64,000 bases of DNA, taken from contig NZ_FJUR01000001.1 of the NCBI RefSeq assembly GCF_900067135.1, positions 1,739,501 through 1,803,500 of the forward strand. Direction: 5' to 3'. The translations under genes were made by a program, and so were the position numbers. Numbering within the stretch: position 1 is the first letter of the stretch; each line of letters begins with the position of its first letter. Below, one piece after another: positions 52,087 through 60,856 of this stretch. The notes beneath the pieces are model-generated. The model had not been told where the DNA came from. It was given only the letters and a program-made list of their open reading frames with translations, and searched no databases. This DNA comes from Rhizobium sp. 9140 (GTDB taxonomy: Bacteria > Pseudomonadota > Alphaproteobacteria > Rhizobiales > Rhizobiaceae).

Positions 52087-53001
52087 TCAAAAGCAGCGGT
52101 AATCCGTCGACAGTCTGTGGATATGGTCCGCTCCGATTCCGCAGCAGCCACCGATAATGCTGGCACCCGATGCCGCCCACCGCTTTGCCCATTCGCCGTA
52201 AGCGGCGGGACCGAGATCCTCGCGAACTTCGGTCAGCGTGGCGTTGGCCTCCTCGTCGTCCTGCTGGGAGGGGAACGCATTGGCATAGACACCGACCGGG
52301 ATATCGACGCCCAGGCCTTCGAACGTCGAGCGGGCCGCCGCAATGGCCGCTTCCATGACCTCGGGCATGCTGCAATTGAACAGCATGGCCTCCGCACCGA
52401 CGGACGCCGCCAGTTCGGCTGCGGCCTTGACCGTCTCGTTGGAGCGGAGAAGCGGCTCGGGCATCTGCGAGACCGGGATATCGTCACGGAGCGTGAACGA
52501 CAGCCAGAGCGGCTTGCCTGTCTCCTTCGTCGCCTGATGCGCGGCGCGGGCTTCGGCCAGACTGCTTTGCGTTTCGGCAAGCCACAGATCGACCGACGGC
52601 GCCATGCCCTGCACGAGCACGTCGAGGTAGCGGCCGGCAAGGGCGGGGTTGAAGCGGTCCGGCTGGTAGGAGCCGAAGACGGGCGGAAGGGAGCCGGCAA
52701 CGAGGATCTTGCGATCACGGCTGGCGTCCGCCGCGTCACGCGCCAGACGGCCGGCACGGGCAGCCAGCATGGCGCCATCCGCTTCGAAACGCGCGTCGCC
52801 GATATGAAAGGGGACCACGGCATAGCTGTTGGTGGTGATGACGTCGGCACCGGCCGCAATGTAGTTGTCGTGCACCGTCCGCACAGTGTCTGGCGCTTCC
52901 ATCAGCGCGAGCGCGGACCATTCCGGCTGCCGGAACGGCGCGCCGATGCGCTCGAGTTCGCGGCCCGTACCACCATCGAGAATCAGCCCTTGCTTCGTCA
53001 T
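52087..53001 (-). CDS. Homocysteine S-methyltransferase family protein
   Basis: 304 residues from ATG 53001 (AGAGGAA upstream; a GTG at 53034 overlapping the ATPase stop is an alternative). It transfers a methyl group to homocysteine or a related thiol, with zinc held by Cys residues in LFNCSMPE near 220 and GGCCGIG near 290. It starts LILDGGTGREL. It lies downstream of the damaged ABC transporter in the same direction, so it was probably the distal gene of that operon. Confidence 0.88.
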   Translation of the reverse strand: MTKQGLILDGGTGRELERIGAPFRQPEWSALALMEAPDTVRTVHDNYIAAGADVITTNSYAVVPFHIGDARFEADGAMLAARAGRLARDAADASRDRKILVAGSLPPVFGSYQPDRFNPALAGRYLDVLVQGMAPSVDLWLAETQSSLAEARAAHQATKETGKPLWLSFTLRDDIPVSQMPEPLLRSNETVKAAAELAASVGAEAMLFNCSMPEVMEAAIAAARSTFEGLGVDIPVGVYANAFPSQQDDEEANATLTEVREDLGPAAYGEWAKRWAASGASIIGGCCGIGADHIHRLSTDYRCF

Positions 53002-53030
53002 GCGATCATTCCTCTGCTTCACGTCCCGCG

Positions 53031-54284
53031 TCACGGTTTGCCTACTTCGGATCGGTTGCGTCCTGCGATGGCATCGTCGAGCCAGCCGGGGCGCATTTCG
53101 GGGACCGATGCGATCAGCCTTTCCGTATAGGGATCGAATGGCGGTGCGAGCACATCGGCTTTCCCACCGCTGCGCACCACCTTGCCGCCGAGCATCACAA
53201 CGACGCTGTCGGCGATGGACCGCACGATCGAAAGATCATGCGTTATGAACAGATAGGAGGTTCCGGCCTCCCTTTGCAAGCGCATCAGTAGGTCGAGAAT
53301 GCCGTCTGCCACCAGCGGATCGAGCGCCGATGTCGGCTCGTCGCAGATGATGAGTTTTGGGTCGGCCGTCAGCGCGCGGGCGATACAGACGCGCTGCTTC
53401 TGGCCGCCGGAAAGCTCGGCGGGATACCGGTCGCGGAGGGTGGACGGCAGCTCGATCTGGTCGAGTAGCGTTGCGACGCGCTGTCTTAAAGCCGGCCCCT
53501 TGAGCCCGAAATAGAAGGCGAGGGGCCGCGACAGGATCGCCTCGACCGTCTGGCGCGGATTAAGCGCGAGGTCGGGGATCTGGTTGACGATCTGGATGTT
53601 GCGGTGGGTCTCGGCATTCCGTGCGGCAAGCACCGGCGCCAGCACCGCGCCGTCGAACTGCAATTGCCCCGACCCTGCGGGAAGAAGTCCGGTGATCACG
53701 CACGCGAGCGTCGATTTCCCCGATCCGGACTCGCCGACCACGGCCAGCGTTTCGCTACGCACGAGGTCGAGGTTGACATCGTCGAGGATGGAGACGCCCT
53801 TCGTATATCCCGCCTCTATGCCGGAGACCCGGAGGAGCACATCGTCGCCGCGAGCCTGCGACGGCTTGTCGCTCCGGCGCAGCGAAACGAGGCGCTTGGT
53901 GTAGTCTTCCTCAGGTGCACGAAAGATCTGCTCGACGGGACCGTGCTCGACCATCCGGCCGTTCCGCAGCACGAGGATCTCGTCGGCGACCTGCGCGACG
54001 ACGGCCAGATCGTGCGAGATGTAGAGGGCGGCGGTGCCGGTCTTCGAGATCGCGTGCTTGATGGCCGCGAGGACGTCGATCTGCGTCGTCACGTCGAGCG
54101 CCGTCGTCGGCTCGTCGAAGACGATCAGTTCCGGGTTCGGGCAGAGCGCCATCGCGGTCATGGCGCGCTGCAGCTGCCCGCCGGAGGCCTGATACGGATA
54201 GCGGTCGCCGAAGTGCGCCGGGTCCGGCAATCCCAGCAGCGCAAAGAGCGCTCTGGCGCGTTCCGTTGGCTCCGCGCGCGGCAT
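53031..54284 (-). pseudogene. Dual-ATPase dipeptide ABC transporter component, 5' truncated
   Basis: The remaining 417 residues hold the C-terminal part of a first nucleotide-binding domain (signature ASGGQLQRAMTAMAL, Walker B LIVFDEPTTALD, H-loop ISHDLAVV) and a complete second one (Walker A VGESGSGKST, signature ELSGGQKQRV, Walker B LIICDEPTSALD). The first Walker A and Q-loop, about 90-130 residues, are missing; the frame begins at the junction with AT-rich DNA at 54284. Fused Dpp/Opp-type ATPases normally have both. Probably non-functional as a transporter. It was the distal transporter gene of a peptide uptake operon. Confidence 0.88.
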
Positions 54285-54324
54285 GATATTTTTTTAGAAA
54301 TACCTATTTTATAGGAGATTCTAG

Positions 54325-55048
54325 ATGAAGTATCGTTTTGCTATGCTCATTGCGGCCGTCGCGTTACAGTCGTGCTCAGATGGCGTCAGCAATAAATATT
54401 ATAGAGGATAGCATTAAAACAGGCCTGACTGCCATGCCTACTACCACTATTAAAGATTTTAATGATGTATCCGTGAAGGATGCCAAGTGTACAGACGAAG
54501 ATGAAAAGCTCTTATGCAGGTACACGGTGTTATTTGATTTCAGAAATTCCTCTGTGGAAAGTTCGGATGGAATTTACGCGTCTAGAAGTAAAAATATGTC
54601 TCCTTAACCTGAATGTCTATAAAAATTCCAGTGGGACGCATATTTCAAAAGAACAGATTATTACAGCGACGATTTGAAGCTGAGGAATTTTGAGAACAGA
54701 AAGGCTGGAGTGCTTGAGAAAATTGTTGAAGGTGGAGAGTCGACCTACTTACCTATTAAGTTAGCTCTTGATACAAAGACAGCTAACCTAGAGCTGAAAC
54801 TGGTGCGTCCCACGAAATCTTGGATAATGTTGGAGTTGGCGCAACGGGGTGTTAAAATTGACGATATCGCTTGTAATGATGAAGCCGCTAGTCGAGACAT
54901 TATCGTCTGTAATTACATCGGCACGAAGGTAGAAAAGACTCGGTATGATGACGTGCTATACGGTGGGACTGTAAGTTTCAATATGAAAGTAAACAAGAAA
55001 TTAAATATAGAACGCTCGCAGAAAGATTGGGTTATCGTCAGAAAGTAA
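54325..55048 (+). pseudogene. Lipoprotein-like gene with several frameshifts
   Basis: The first frame starts at ATG 54325 with a lipoprotein signal (MKYRFAMLIAAVALQSC) and stops at 54411. A second frame (to 54607) continues with a helical, charged sequence, a third (about 54540-54677) follows, and a last frame (54674-55048, read through from KRTDYYSDDLKLRNF) ends VIVRK. Joined together they would give a lipoprotein of about 230 residues. The family is unrecognised. The chain needs about three single-base shifts, so decay or sequencing error are alternatives. Confidence 0.6.
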
Positions 55049-55127
55049 GCAGCGCGGGCTCTGCATAGTGAGAGATGTGATATCCTCTTTACCGCTGCGG
55101 ACATTGAAGCGATAAAAGAGGTACTAC

Positions 55128-55268
55128 ATGTTCCATCTAGCGGGCCGTTGGGAAGGCCAAGGCGGCGGCGCAGTCAAGCAAAAAGTTTTCCGTAAATCTT
55201 CTAAAATTAAGCGAGAAAAGTTCCGGAAGCGAATTATAAGTAAATATTTACGTCAAACGGCATTATAG
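55128..55268 (+). CDS. Possible 46-residue basic peptide
   Basis: ATG 55128, with GAGGTAC upstream, opens a frame rich in Lys/Arg (for example KIKREKFRKRIISK). It lies in the AT-rich insert, and chance is likely in that composition. Low support. Confidence 0.2.
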   Translation: MFHLAGRWEGQGGGAVKQKVFRKSSKIKREKFRKRIISKYLRQTAL

Positions 55269-55529
55269 TCGGTGTAAGGCGGCACAAATTACATCACCGG
55301 CATAACTGGCAGGCCAAACAGCCATTCCCGAAATAGATAAGAAAAAATGTCTTCCAAAACACGGATACGTTGAGAACTTCCCAGCTTTCGATAGATATGC
55401 CCTTATATGTTCCTCACTTACATCAGGAACGTTCTTGTGGGAAATATAGTAAGAAGCTGGGGCAGTGAGTAATCATGATAGGCCCTTCAAGACTTCTGTC
55501 ACCCAGTCGAACTGAGCACTAGCCACCAG

Positions 55530-55934
55530 TTATGTGATCAGCGCGCGAACGCCGGGCTGGAAGTCTTCGAGAACGAAAGCGCCGGTGCTGACCCGCTTGT
55601 CGAAATCTGCCCATGTGATATTCCACCAACCTCGCGGGGAAAGCCGCATTGCCCGCGCTCAGCTTCACCGTCACCTCATGCGTGTCGGTCGCCTTGAGGT
55701 CGGTTACGGCGAGAAGCTGGCCCTTGCCATGTCGGCGCGAATCAGGAAGGTCGGGCCGGGTGCTCCCCCCTTGATGGAACCGACCACGCCGGTTCGCCCT
55801 ACACCCGTCACATGCTCGATCCCGAGCCTCGACAATTCCTGCGCCACCACGGCTGCCGTTCTCTCGACATTGAAGCCGACCTCGGGATGCATGTGCAGAT
55901 CGCGGCGGATGGCGACAAGCTGAAGCTGTTGAGA
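55530..55934 (-). pseudogene. Fused remnants of an M20 amidohydrolase and an ABC peptide-binding protein
   Basis: On the minus strand 55934-55704 reads as the N-terminus of an M20 amidohydrolase: VAIRRDLHMHPEVGF, then LGIEHVTGVGRTGVVGSI and FLIRADM, after which it breaks. A second stretch, roughly 55703-55530, reads in two frames as the middle of a dipeptide-binding protein (KATDTHEVTVKLSAGNAAF, then FVLEDFQPGVRALIT). An in-frame stop lies before the first fragment. Both proteins are typical of the same operon type as the truncated ATPase. Confidence 0.7.
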
Positions 55935-56128
55935 TCATTCAGAAGCATATCGATATCAAGGTCTCTGTTTGAAGCAGATGGGTTCACGTTATGCGTCCAG
56001 TGCTGGTACGTCCAGCAGGGCGCTTGCTCTTCGGCCTTGGCTCGACGGCCTCAGGGTCATGGTTGAACCTGCCACCCCTTGATCGTTTGTGCGGCTGGCG
56101 CCACATATGGGGCGAAAGGATGATCGTG

Positions 56129-56371
56129 ATGAAACAGCCCCGCCTTCTCCCGGATGCCATTGAGGCCGGGGCGATAGAGCTTGTCGATCGCGTCGCGACG
56201 CGGCATCGCAAGGCCCGAAAATACGGCAGCGTCACGATCATCGTTCCCGATGTCGTTTATGAGGGTATGCCGGCGGGCGAATACGAGGTCGTGATTCGTC
56301 GCAAGGTGTCTGCGCTCGGCGACAGGCTGAAGACGCTGGACAACCCATGGATGCGGTTCTTCGATCAGTAA
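56129..56371 (+). CDS. Small protein of unknown function, 80 residues
   Basis: ATG 56129 begins MKQPRLLPDAIEAGAIEL (ATG 56120 is in frame three codons earlier; both follow GAAAGG). A basic segment VATRHRKARKYGS precedes a beta-rich half VTIIVPDVVYEGMPAGEYEV and a C-terminal helix. No domain recognised. It ends 136 bp before the transglutaminase gene. Confidence 0.6.
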   Translation: MKQPRLLPDAIEAGAIELVDRVATRHRKARKYGSVTIIVPDVVYEGMPAGEYEVVIRRKVSALGDRLKTLDNPWMRFFDQ

Positions 56372-56507
56372 CCGCGATCTGAGCGTTTTTCGCGCGGTTC
56401 ACATGGATGCTGCAAGGCCGATCGAATGGCTCGGGCAGCCCTGCAAAATCACGATTGTCGCAAGCTTTCCCGGCGACGAACGGCGGGCGAGGTGCTAACG
56501 TCGGCTA

Positions 56508-57494
56508 ATGGTTCTCTTCTCGGTTCACCACAAGACGTCCTATCGATACAAGCGGCCGGTTGCCTTCGGTGAGCACCGGCTGATGTTTCGACCGCGCGAC
56601 AGTTTCGATCAGACGCTTCTGGAAGCATCTTTGCATGTGTCTCCGGAGCCGAGCTACGTTCGCTGGGTTCATGATGTCTTCGGCAACTGCGTGGCTCTGG
56701 TCGGCTTTGAAAAGCCGGCGCGCGAACTCACCTTCGAGACACTGATCAGGCTCGAACACACGCCGCATGTGCCGATCGATTTCGTGATCGACGAGGAGGC
56801 GCGAACCTATCCATTCTCCTACGATCCGGAGGAGGCCTTCGACCTCGAGCGGACGATGAAGCGACATTGTCCCGATCCGGACGATCAGGTCGGCAAATGG
56901 GCGCGCCAGTTCGTGCGGGTCGGTCGGCCGACGGAGACCGGGCATCTGTTGATGACCCTTTGCTATGCGATCCGCGAGGGCTTCGTTTACGCTCGACGGC
57001 AGGAGCACGGCACCCAGCAGCCTTTGGAAACACTGCGTCTTCGCAAGGGCACCTGCCGCGATTTCGCGCTGTTGATGATGGAAGCCGCCCGCTCGCTCGG
57101 CCTCGCGGCACGGTTCGTCACCGGCTATATCTACGTGCCGAGCCGGGATGGGCAGCGCACGCTGGGCGGTGGATCGACCCACGCGTGGTGCCAGGTCTAT
57201 CTGCCGGGGGCAGGGTGGGTGGAATTCGATCCGACCAACGGCATCGTCGGCAACCGTGATTTGATCCGCGTCGGCGTGGCCCGCACGCCCCGGCAGGCGG
57301 TGCCGCTTTCGGGGAGCTATGACGGCAAGAAAGGCGACTTCGACAGCATGACCGTGCAGGTCAATGTGGTCAGCGAGGCGCCGATGGCGGCCGGCGACAC
57401 ATCCGCCAGCGCGCTCCACGCGCAAGCCGGCGTTCCGCAAGCCGCAGAGAGCGAGACGCCGGAACGCGAGCGCTCGAAACAATCGGCATCCTAA
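56508..57494 (+). CDS. Transglutaminase-like protein 1 (N-terminal beta-sandwich plus catalytic core)
   Basis: 328 residues. An N-terminal bacterial transglutaminase-like domain (about 1-95, starting FSVHHKTSYRYKRPVAFGEH) precedes the core. The catalytic triad is seen as Cys in RKGTCRDFALLMMEA, His in STHAWCQVYL and Asp in EFDPTNG. Possible reactions are protease, amidase or cross-linking activity on peptides. Cytoplasmic: no signal peptide. It has no obvious operon partner other than the next gene. Confidence 0.9.
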   Translation: MVLFSVHHKTSYRYKRPVAFGEHRLMFRPRDSFDQTLLEASLHVSPEPSYVRWVHDVFGNCVALVGFEKPARELTFETLIRLEHTPHVPIDFVIDEEARTYPFSYDPEEAFDLERTMKRHCPDPDDQVGKWARQFVRVGRPTETGHLLMTLCYAIREGFVYARRQEHGTQQPLETLRLRKGTCRDFALLMMEAARSLGLAARFVTGYIYVPSRDGQRTLGGGSTHAWCQVYLPGAGWVEFDPTNGIVGNRDLIRVGVARTPRQAVPLSGSYDGKKGDFDSMTVQVNVVSEAPMAAGDTSASALHAQAGVPQAAESETPERERSKQSAS

Positions 57495-57549
57495 ACCATT
57501 TCCTGTCCAGAATGACCCTCCCGTCACCTCCCAACGAAGGATAGAGCAT

Positions 57550-58371
57550 TTGAAGATCAAAGCCGGTTTCCACATCAGCTATGAATGCCAGCAGGACACC
57601 GCCATGTTGCTGGTGCTCAACATTCATCCTTCCAGGCGCGTGGATCTGCTGACGGATCAGGTTTTGCAGTTCGACCGGCCGATCGAGGCCTGGGAATATG
57701 TCGATGGCTTTGGTAACGCTTGCAGCCGGATCGTCGCACCGGCTGGAATAACCACGCTCTCGACCGAGTTCGAGATCTACGACACCGGTCAACCCGATAT
57801 CATTCCGTATGATGCCGTGCAGCATTCGATCAAGGATTTGCCCGATGACGTGCTCGTGTACCTGCTCGGCAGCCGCTATTGCGACACCGACCGCCTCTCG
57901 AACTTCGCCTGGCAGACGTTCTCTCATGTGCCCCTGGGCTGGCCGCGTGTGGCGGCGATCATGGATTTTACGCACAACCGCATCCGGTTCGATTATCAGC
58001 GGGCCGATTCAACGCGGTCGGCCTTTGGCGGCTTCACCGATCAGACCGGCGTTTGCCGCGATTTCGCCCATCTCGCCATCACCCTCTGCCGCGCCATGAA
58101 TATCCCGGCTCGCTACTGCACGGGCTATCTCGGCGATATTGGCGTGCCGGTGGACGTCAATCCCATGGATTTCAGCGCCTGGTTCGAGGTCTATCTCGGC
58201 GGTCACTGGCATACGGCCGACGCCCGCCACAACAAGCCCCGCATCGGCCGTATCCTGATGGCGACCGGACGCGATGCGACGGACGTCGCGCTCTCAACCG
58301 CCTTCGGACCCGCCACGCTGGTGCGCTTCGACGTGGTGACGGACGAGATCCCGCATGATTCGGCCTCATAG
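57550..58371 (+). CDS. Transglutaminase-like protein 2
   Basis: 273 residues from TTG 57550 with AAGGA upstream (an earlier frame has no signal). The N-terminal beta domain (KIKAGFHISYECQQDTAML) and core are of the same superfamily as the gene before. The nucleophile Cys is in TGVCRDFAHLAITLC, but at the position of the catalytic His the sequence reads MDFSAWFEVYLGG, with Ser; the Asp is in TADARHNKPRIG. Homologues of this type often lack this His. 55 bp separate it from its partner; cotranscription is likely. Confidence 0.87.
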   Translation: MKIKAGFHISYECQQDTAMLLVLNIHPSRRVDLLTDQVLQFDRPIEAWEYVDGFGNACSRIVAPAGITTLSTEFEIYDTGQPDIIPYDAVQHSIKDLPDDVLVYLLGSRYCDTDRLSNFAWQTFSHVPLGWPRVAAIMDFTHNRIRFDYQRADSTRSAFGGFTDQTGVCRDFAHLAITLCRAMNIPARYCTGYLGDIGVPVDVNPMDFSAWFEVYLGGHWHTADARHNKPRIGRILMATGRDATDVALSTAFGPATLVRFDVVTDEIPHDSAS

Positions 58372-58520
58372 GGCGTCACGCGAAAACCGACTGTCGCCTA
58401 TGGTGGCGTAGGGCAAAGCGAAGGACGTGCGTTCCTTTCCGAAGGGAAAAAGATTGGCGTGGAGGGGAAGTTCTCCTCCAGGCACAATGCTCGATGGCCG
58501 TCGGACAAGGCTGCATGGAT

Positions 58521-59525
58521 TTAGCAAGCCTGTTCCGATTGCGCCTGTTGCGGCATCCGGTTTGTCCTTGTGGACATGGAGGCTTTCTGACTGGCGCGCT
58601 CCAGCACGGGGACGCAAAGATCGAGGTCGTGAGAGGCGAGGTGGGCGTAACGCATCGTCATCTGCAGCGTCTGGTGGCCGAGCCACATCTGGACGCGACG
58701 GATATCGATGCCGCCGCGCACCAGCCGTGAGGCGCAGGTGTGGCGAAGCACATGCGGCACGAGATCTGGATCGTCGAGAAAACCGGCATCCTGTTTCGCT
58801 GCCTTCCACACCGTGCGGAACTGCTGCTGGTCGATGCCCGAGAACGGCCCGAGACCGCGGGCCGTGGCATGGCCGATGGCTTTGCGCGCCCGCGTCGTCA
58901 GGGGAACGGAGCGGCTGCGCCCGGATTTGGTGATCCAGAAGGTGGCCATGGAGCCCTGCAGGTCGTTCCAGCGAAGACCGAGTGCCTCGCCAAGACGCGC
59001 TCCGCTGTCGACCAGGAAGATGCAGAGCCGCTGATACAGCTCGTTGCGCGCAGCGATCGCTGCGAAAAGCCTGACCTCTTCGTCATGCTCCAGAAACCGG
59101 ACGCGCCCCGCGCGCTCCTTCTGACGGGTGAAATCCGGCAGCACATGGATGTCGCCGATCTTGTGCGCCTTGCGCAGAAGCTTGCTCAGCGCCGACATTT
59201 TGCGGTTGATCGTGGCGTTGCTGTTGCCGCGCTTGCGCAGCGCGTTCACCAGACGGTCGAGCATGTCCTGGGAGAAGCCGCTGAATTCCTTTTCGGGCAT
59301 CATGTCGTAGAGATCGTGGATGAAGGCGACGACATTGGCCTTGTGCTTCCCGCCCTCCCAGAGCGTGTCGCCATAGCGATCGAGAAGCGTGACGAGCGTA
59401 TGCGTGGCCGGCGGTTCGAAGTCGCCCCCCGCGCGCAGCGTGTAGGAGAGCCCGGAAAACGAGCCGGCGCCATAAGACTCCGCTACGAAGGGTTTGCCGT
59501 TCATATCCATGAATGCCGTCTCCAA
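58521..59525 (-). CDS. Solitary tyrosine recombinase/integrase
   Basis: 334 residues. An N-terminal SAM-like DNA-binding domain (about 50-150, TLLDRYGDTLWEGGKHKANV) precedes a catalytic domain with Arg in SGARLGEALGLRW, His-x-x-Arg in HVLRHTCASRL, His in WLGHQTLQM and Tyr in TMRYAHLAS. All catalytic residues are present. It is of the Xer/phage-integrase class and has no partner genes, att repeat or excisionase nearby. It may be a domesticated or orphaned recombinase. Confidence 0.9.
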   Translation of the reverse strand: METAFMDMNGKPFVAESYGAGSFSGLSYTLRAGGDFEPPATHTLVTLLDRYGDTLWEGGKHKANVVAFIHDLYDMMPEKEFSGFSQDMLDRLVNALRKRGNSNATINRKMSALSKLLRKAHKIGDIHVLPDFTRQKERAGRVRFLEHDEEVRLFAAIAARNELYQRLCIFLVDSGARLGEALGLRWNDLQGSMATFWITKSGRSRSVPLTTRARKAIGHATARGLGPFSGIDQQQFRTVWKAAKQDAGFLDDPDLVPHVLRHTCASRLVRGGIDIRRVQMWLGHQTLQMTMRYAHLASHDLDLCVPVLERASQKASMSTRTNRMPQQAQSEQAC

Positions 59526-59850
59526 TGATGCACCCGGCGAGGGCGCCTATGCAGGTTCCTTCTGCTCGACCGTGTGAGGGCCGGGCAGGACGATGGACGC
59601 AGCCCGGCGATGACGGCATCGCGACGCGATGCAGACCTTGCGGGCGGAGAAGCGTTGCCACTTCACGTGTTCGGGAGCTTATGCAGCGCCACAGCATCTG
59701 CATAAATTTATAAAATATGCCTAATACAGGGCATACTTATTTTCAAAATTCCAAAACCACAAGGCCCGCAGTTCGCGAGAACTGCAGGCTTTATGATTTT
59801 GATGTCAGACCTTCGAGTAGGAAGGTCTGACGACGTCGCGGGTGCGTGAC
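59526..59850. other. Intergenic region before the solitary recombinase
   Basis: About 325 bp upstream of the recombinase and downstream of porin 1. It contains a perfect inverted repeat TTATGCAG-N11-CTGCATAA (59679-59705), an AT-rich stretch and an imperfect palindrome ATATGCC-N7-GGGCATAC just beyond, then the porin terminators. The first two could be operator sites for the recombinase gene. Confidence 0.55.
59764..59830 (-). terminator. Tandem hairpins after porin 1
   Basis: Two hairpins downstream of the porin 1 stop: TCAGACCTTC with GAAGGTCTGA (59805-59830) and GCAGTTC with GAACTGC inside 59764-59789. A weak T-rich stretch follows on the minus strand. Likely terminators. Confidence 0.7.
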
Positions 59851-60837
59851 TTAGAAGTCGCGCTGCAGACGGAGGAAGCCGGTCCACTTTTCGTCTTCGC
59901 GGTCGACGTCCTTGTAGTTGACGGTAGCGAGCGTGCGCAGGCCATCCGTGATCTGGTATCCAGCGGTAACGCCGACCTTCCAGGCGTCCTTGCCGTTTAC
60001 GAAGCCGTAGTCGCCATAGTACTGAGCAGCCGGGGTGATGAAGAGCTTCTCGGTTGCCTTGATCTTGTACTCTGCTGCAACAGCCCATTCGGACGTGCTG
60101 TAGAAGTAGTTCGGATCCGTCGAATAGACGGCAGCAAAGCCGAGCTTGCCCGGACCAACATCAGCGGTAAGGATGCCGCGGAAGGCCGACTCTTCGGCAT
60201 CAAAATCGTAGGAGCCGATGAACTGGCCGGTCACGCCGCCCACGGTAAAGCCAACGAGGCCAGAAGCGCCGACGTCGTCGTTCGTACCCGGATCGACAAG
60301 GCCACCGCCACGAAGCTCGGTAACCGCAGCACCGACCTGGAATGCACCGGTGTCATAGGTGTAGCGCGCTTCGTTCGAGAGCGTGTTGTCGGAACCGATG
60401 TCGTCCGTTTCCCCGGAGAGGCCATCGTCCCACCAGTTGTACAGATAACCGACGTCGAAGCCAGCGATGCTGATCCATGCGCCATCGAGGTGCGTGTCGC
60501 CGTCGTCATTGGTCTCGAGGTTGATGTAGCCGGTCAGCGCACCGAATTCCGTGTCGCTCTTGGCTTCGAACGTCAGGTAGCCGCGCGTCAGCGGGTTCCA
60601 GTCGGCCCCGGCTTGCGTGTAGTCTTCATCGTAAGCGATCTGCGTACGAACGTAGCCGCCGATCTTGAGGCAGGTTTCCGTGCCCGGGATGTAGAAGTAA
60701 CCCTTGCCGAAAGCGTCGCAAACGCGAACGTATTCCATTGCTTCCGGTTCAGCAGCGACGATAGCGTCGGCAGCGTGTGCGCCGGATACTGCTGCGAGAG
60801 CGGCAGCGGAGCCGAGAAGAAGGCTCTTAATGTTCAT
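59851..60837 (-). CDS. Porin 1 (alphaproteobacterial Omp2b/RopA-like)
   Basis: Outer-membrane beta-barrel channel, 328 residues from ATG 60837 (ACTGGAGGTC upstream). Signal peptide (about 1-22, ending SGAHA); the mature N-terminus contains CDAFGKGYFYIPGTETCLK, the family mark with two Cys. Beta-strands alternate through the barrel and the C-terminus ends in Phe (RLQRDF), the outer-membrane insertion signal. The first 190 bases of its coding region are nearly identical, in inverted order, to porin 2. Confidence 0.94.
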   Translation of the reverse strand: MNIKSLLLGSAAALAAVSGAHAADAIVAAEPEAMEYVRVCDAFGKGYFYIPGTETCLKIGGYVRTQIAYDEDYTQAGADWNPLTRGYLTFEAKSDTEFGALTGYINLETNDDGDTHLDGAWISIAGFDVGYLYNWWDDGLSGETDDIGSDNTLSNEARYTYDTGAFQVGAAVTELRGGGLVDPGTNDDVGASGLVGFTVGGVTGQFIGSYDFDAEESAFRGILTADVGPGKLGFAAVYSTDPNYFYSTSEWAVAAEYKIKATEKLFITPAAQYYGDYGFVNGKDAWKVGVTAGYQITDGLRTLATVNYKDVDREDEKWTGFLRLQRDF

Positions 60838-60856
60838 TTCTGACCTCCAGTCAAAA
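60644..60856. repeat. Inverted repeat arm, left (5' end of porin 1)
   Basis: 213 bp spanning the ribosome-binding site and first 193 coding bases of porin 1; inverted copy at 61425-61637. By reading, only three mismatches, all near the end; the first 152 bp are identical. Confidence 0.9.

Larger units (their letters stand above)
54285..55533. other. AT-rich insert replacing part of the ABC operon
   Basis: The base composition drops abruptly at 54285 and recovers near 55530. Inside are a broken lipoprotein-like gene (54325-55048), a 46-codon frame (55128-55268) and an unstarted minus-strand frame ending near 55263. No transposase, integrase, terminal inverted repeat or target duplication was seen. 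Foreign origin is inferred from composition. Confidence 0.75.

Noticed and set aside
54674..55048. An independent gene starting at TTG 54674
   Set aside because: No ribosome-binding site; the frame runs upstream and joins the shifted lipoprotein frames, so it was treated as part of one broken gene.
54285..55533. Insertion sequence as the cause of the ABC operon break
   Set aside because: No transposase, terminal inverted repeat or target-site duplication was found at the edges of the AT-rich block.
57364..57549. N-terminal extension of transglutaminase-like protein 2
   Set aside because: It overlaps the end of the first transglutaminase gene in another frame; TTG 57550 has a good ribosome-binding site and the family N-terminus.
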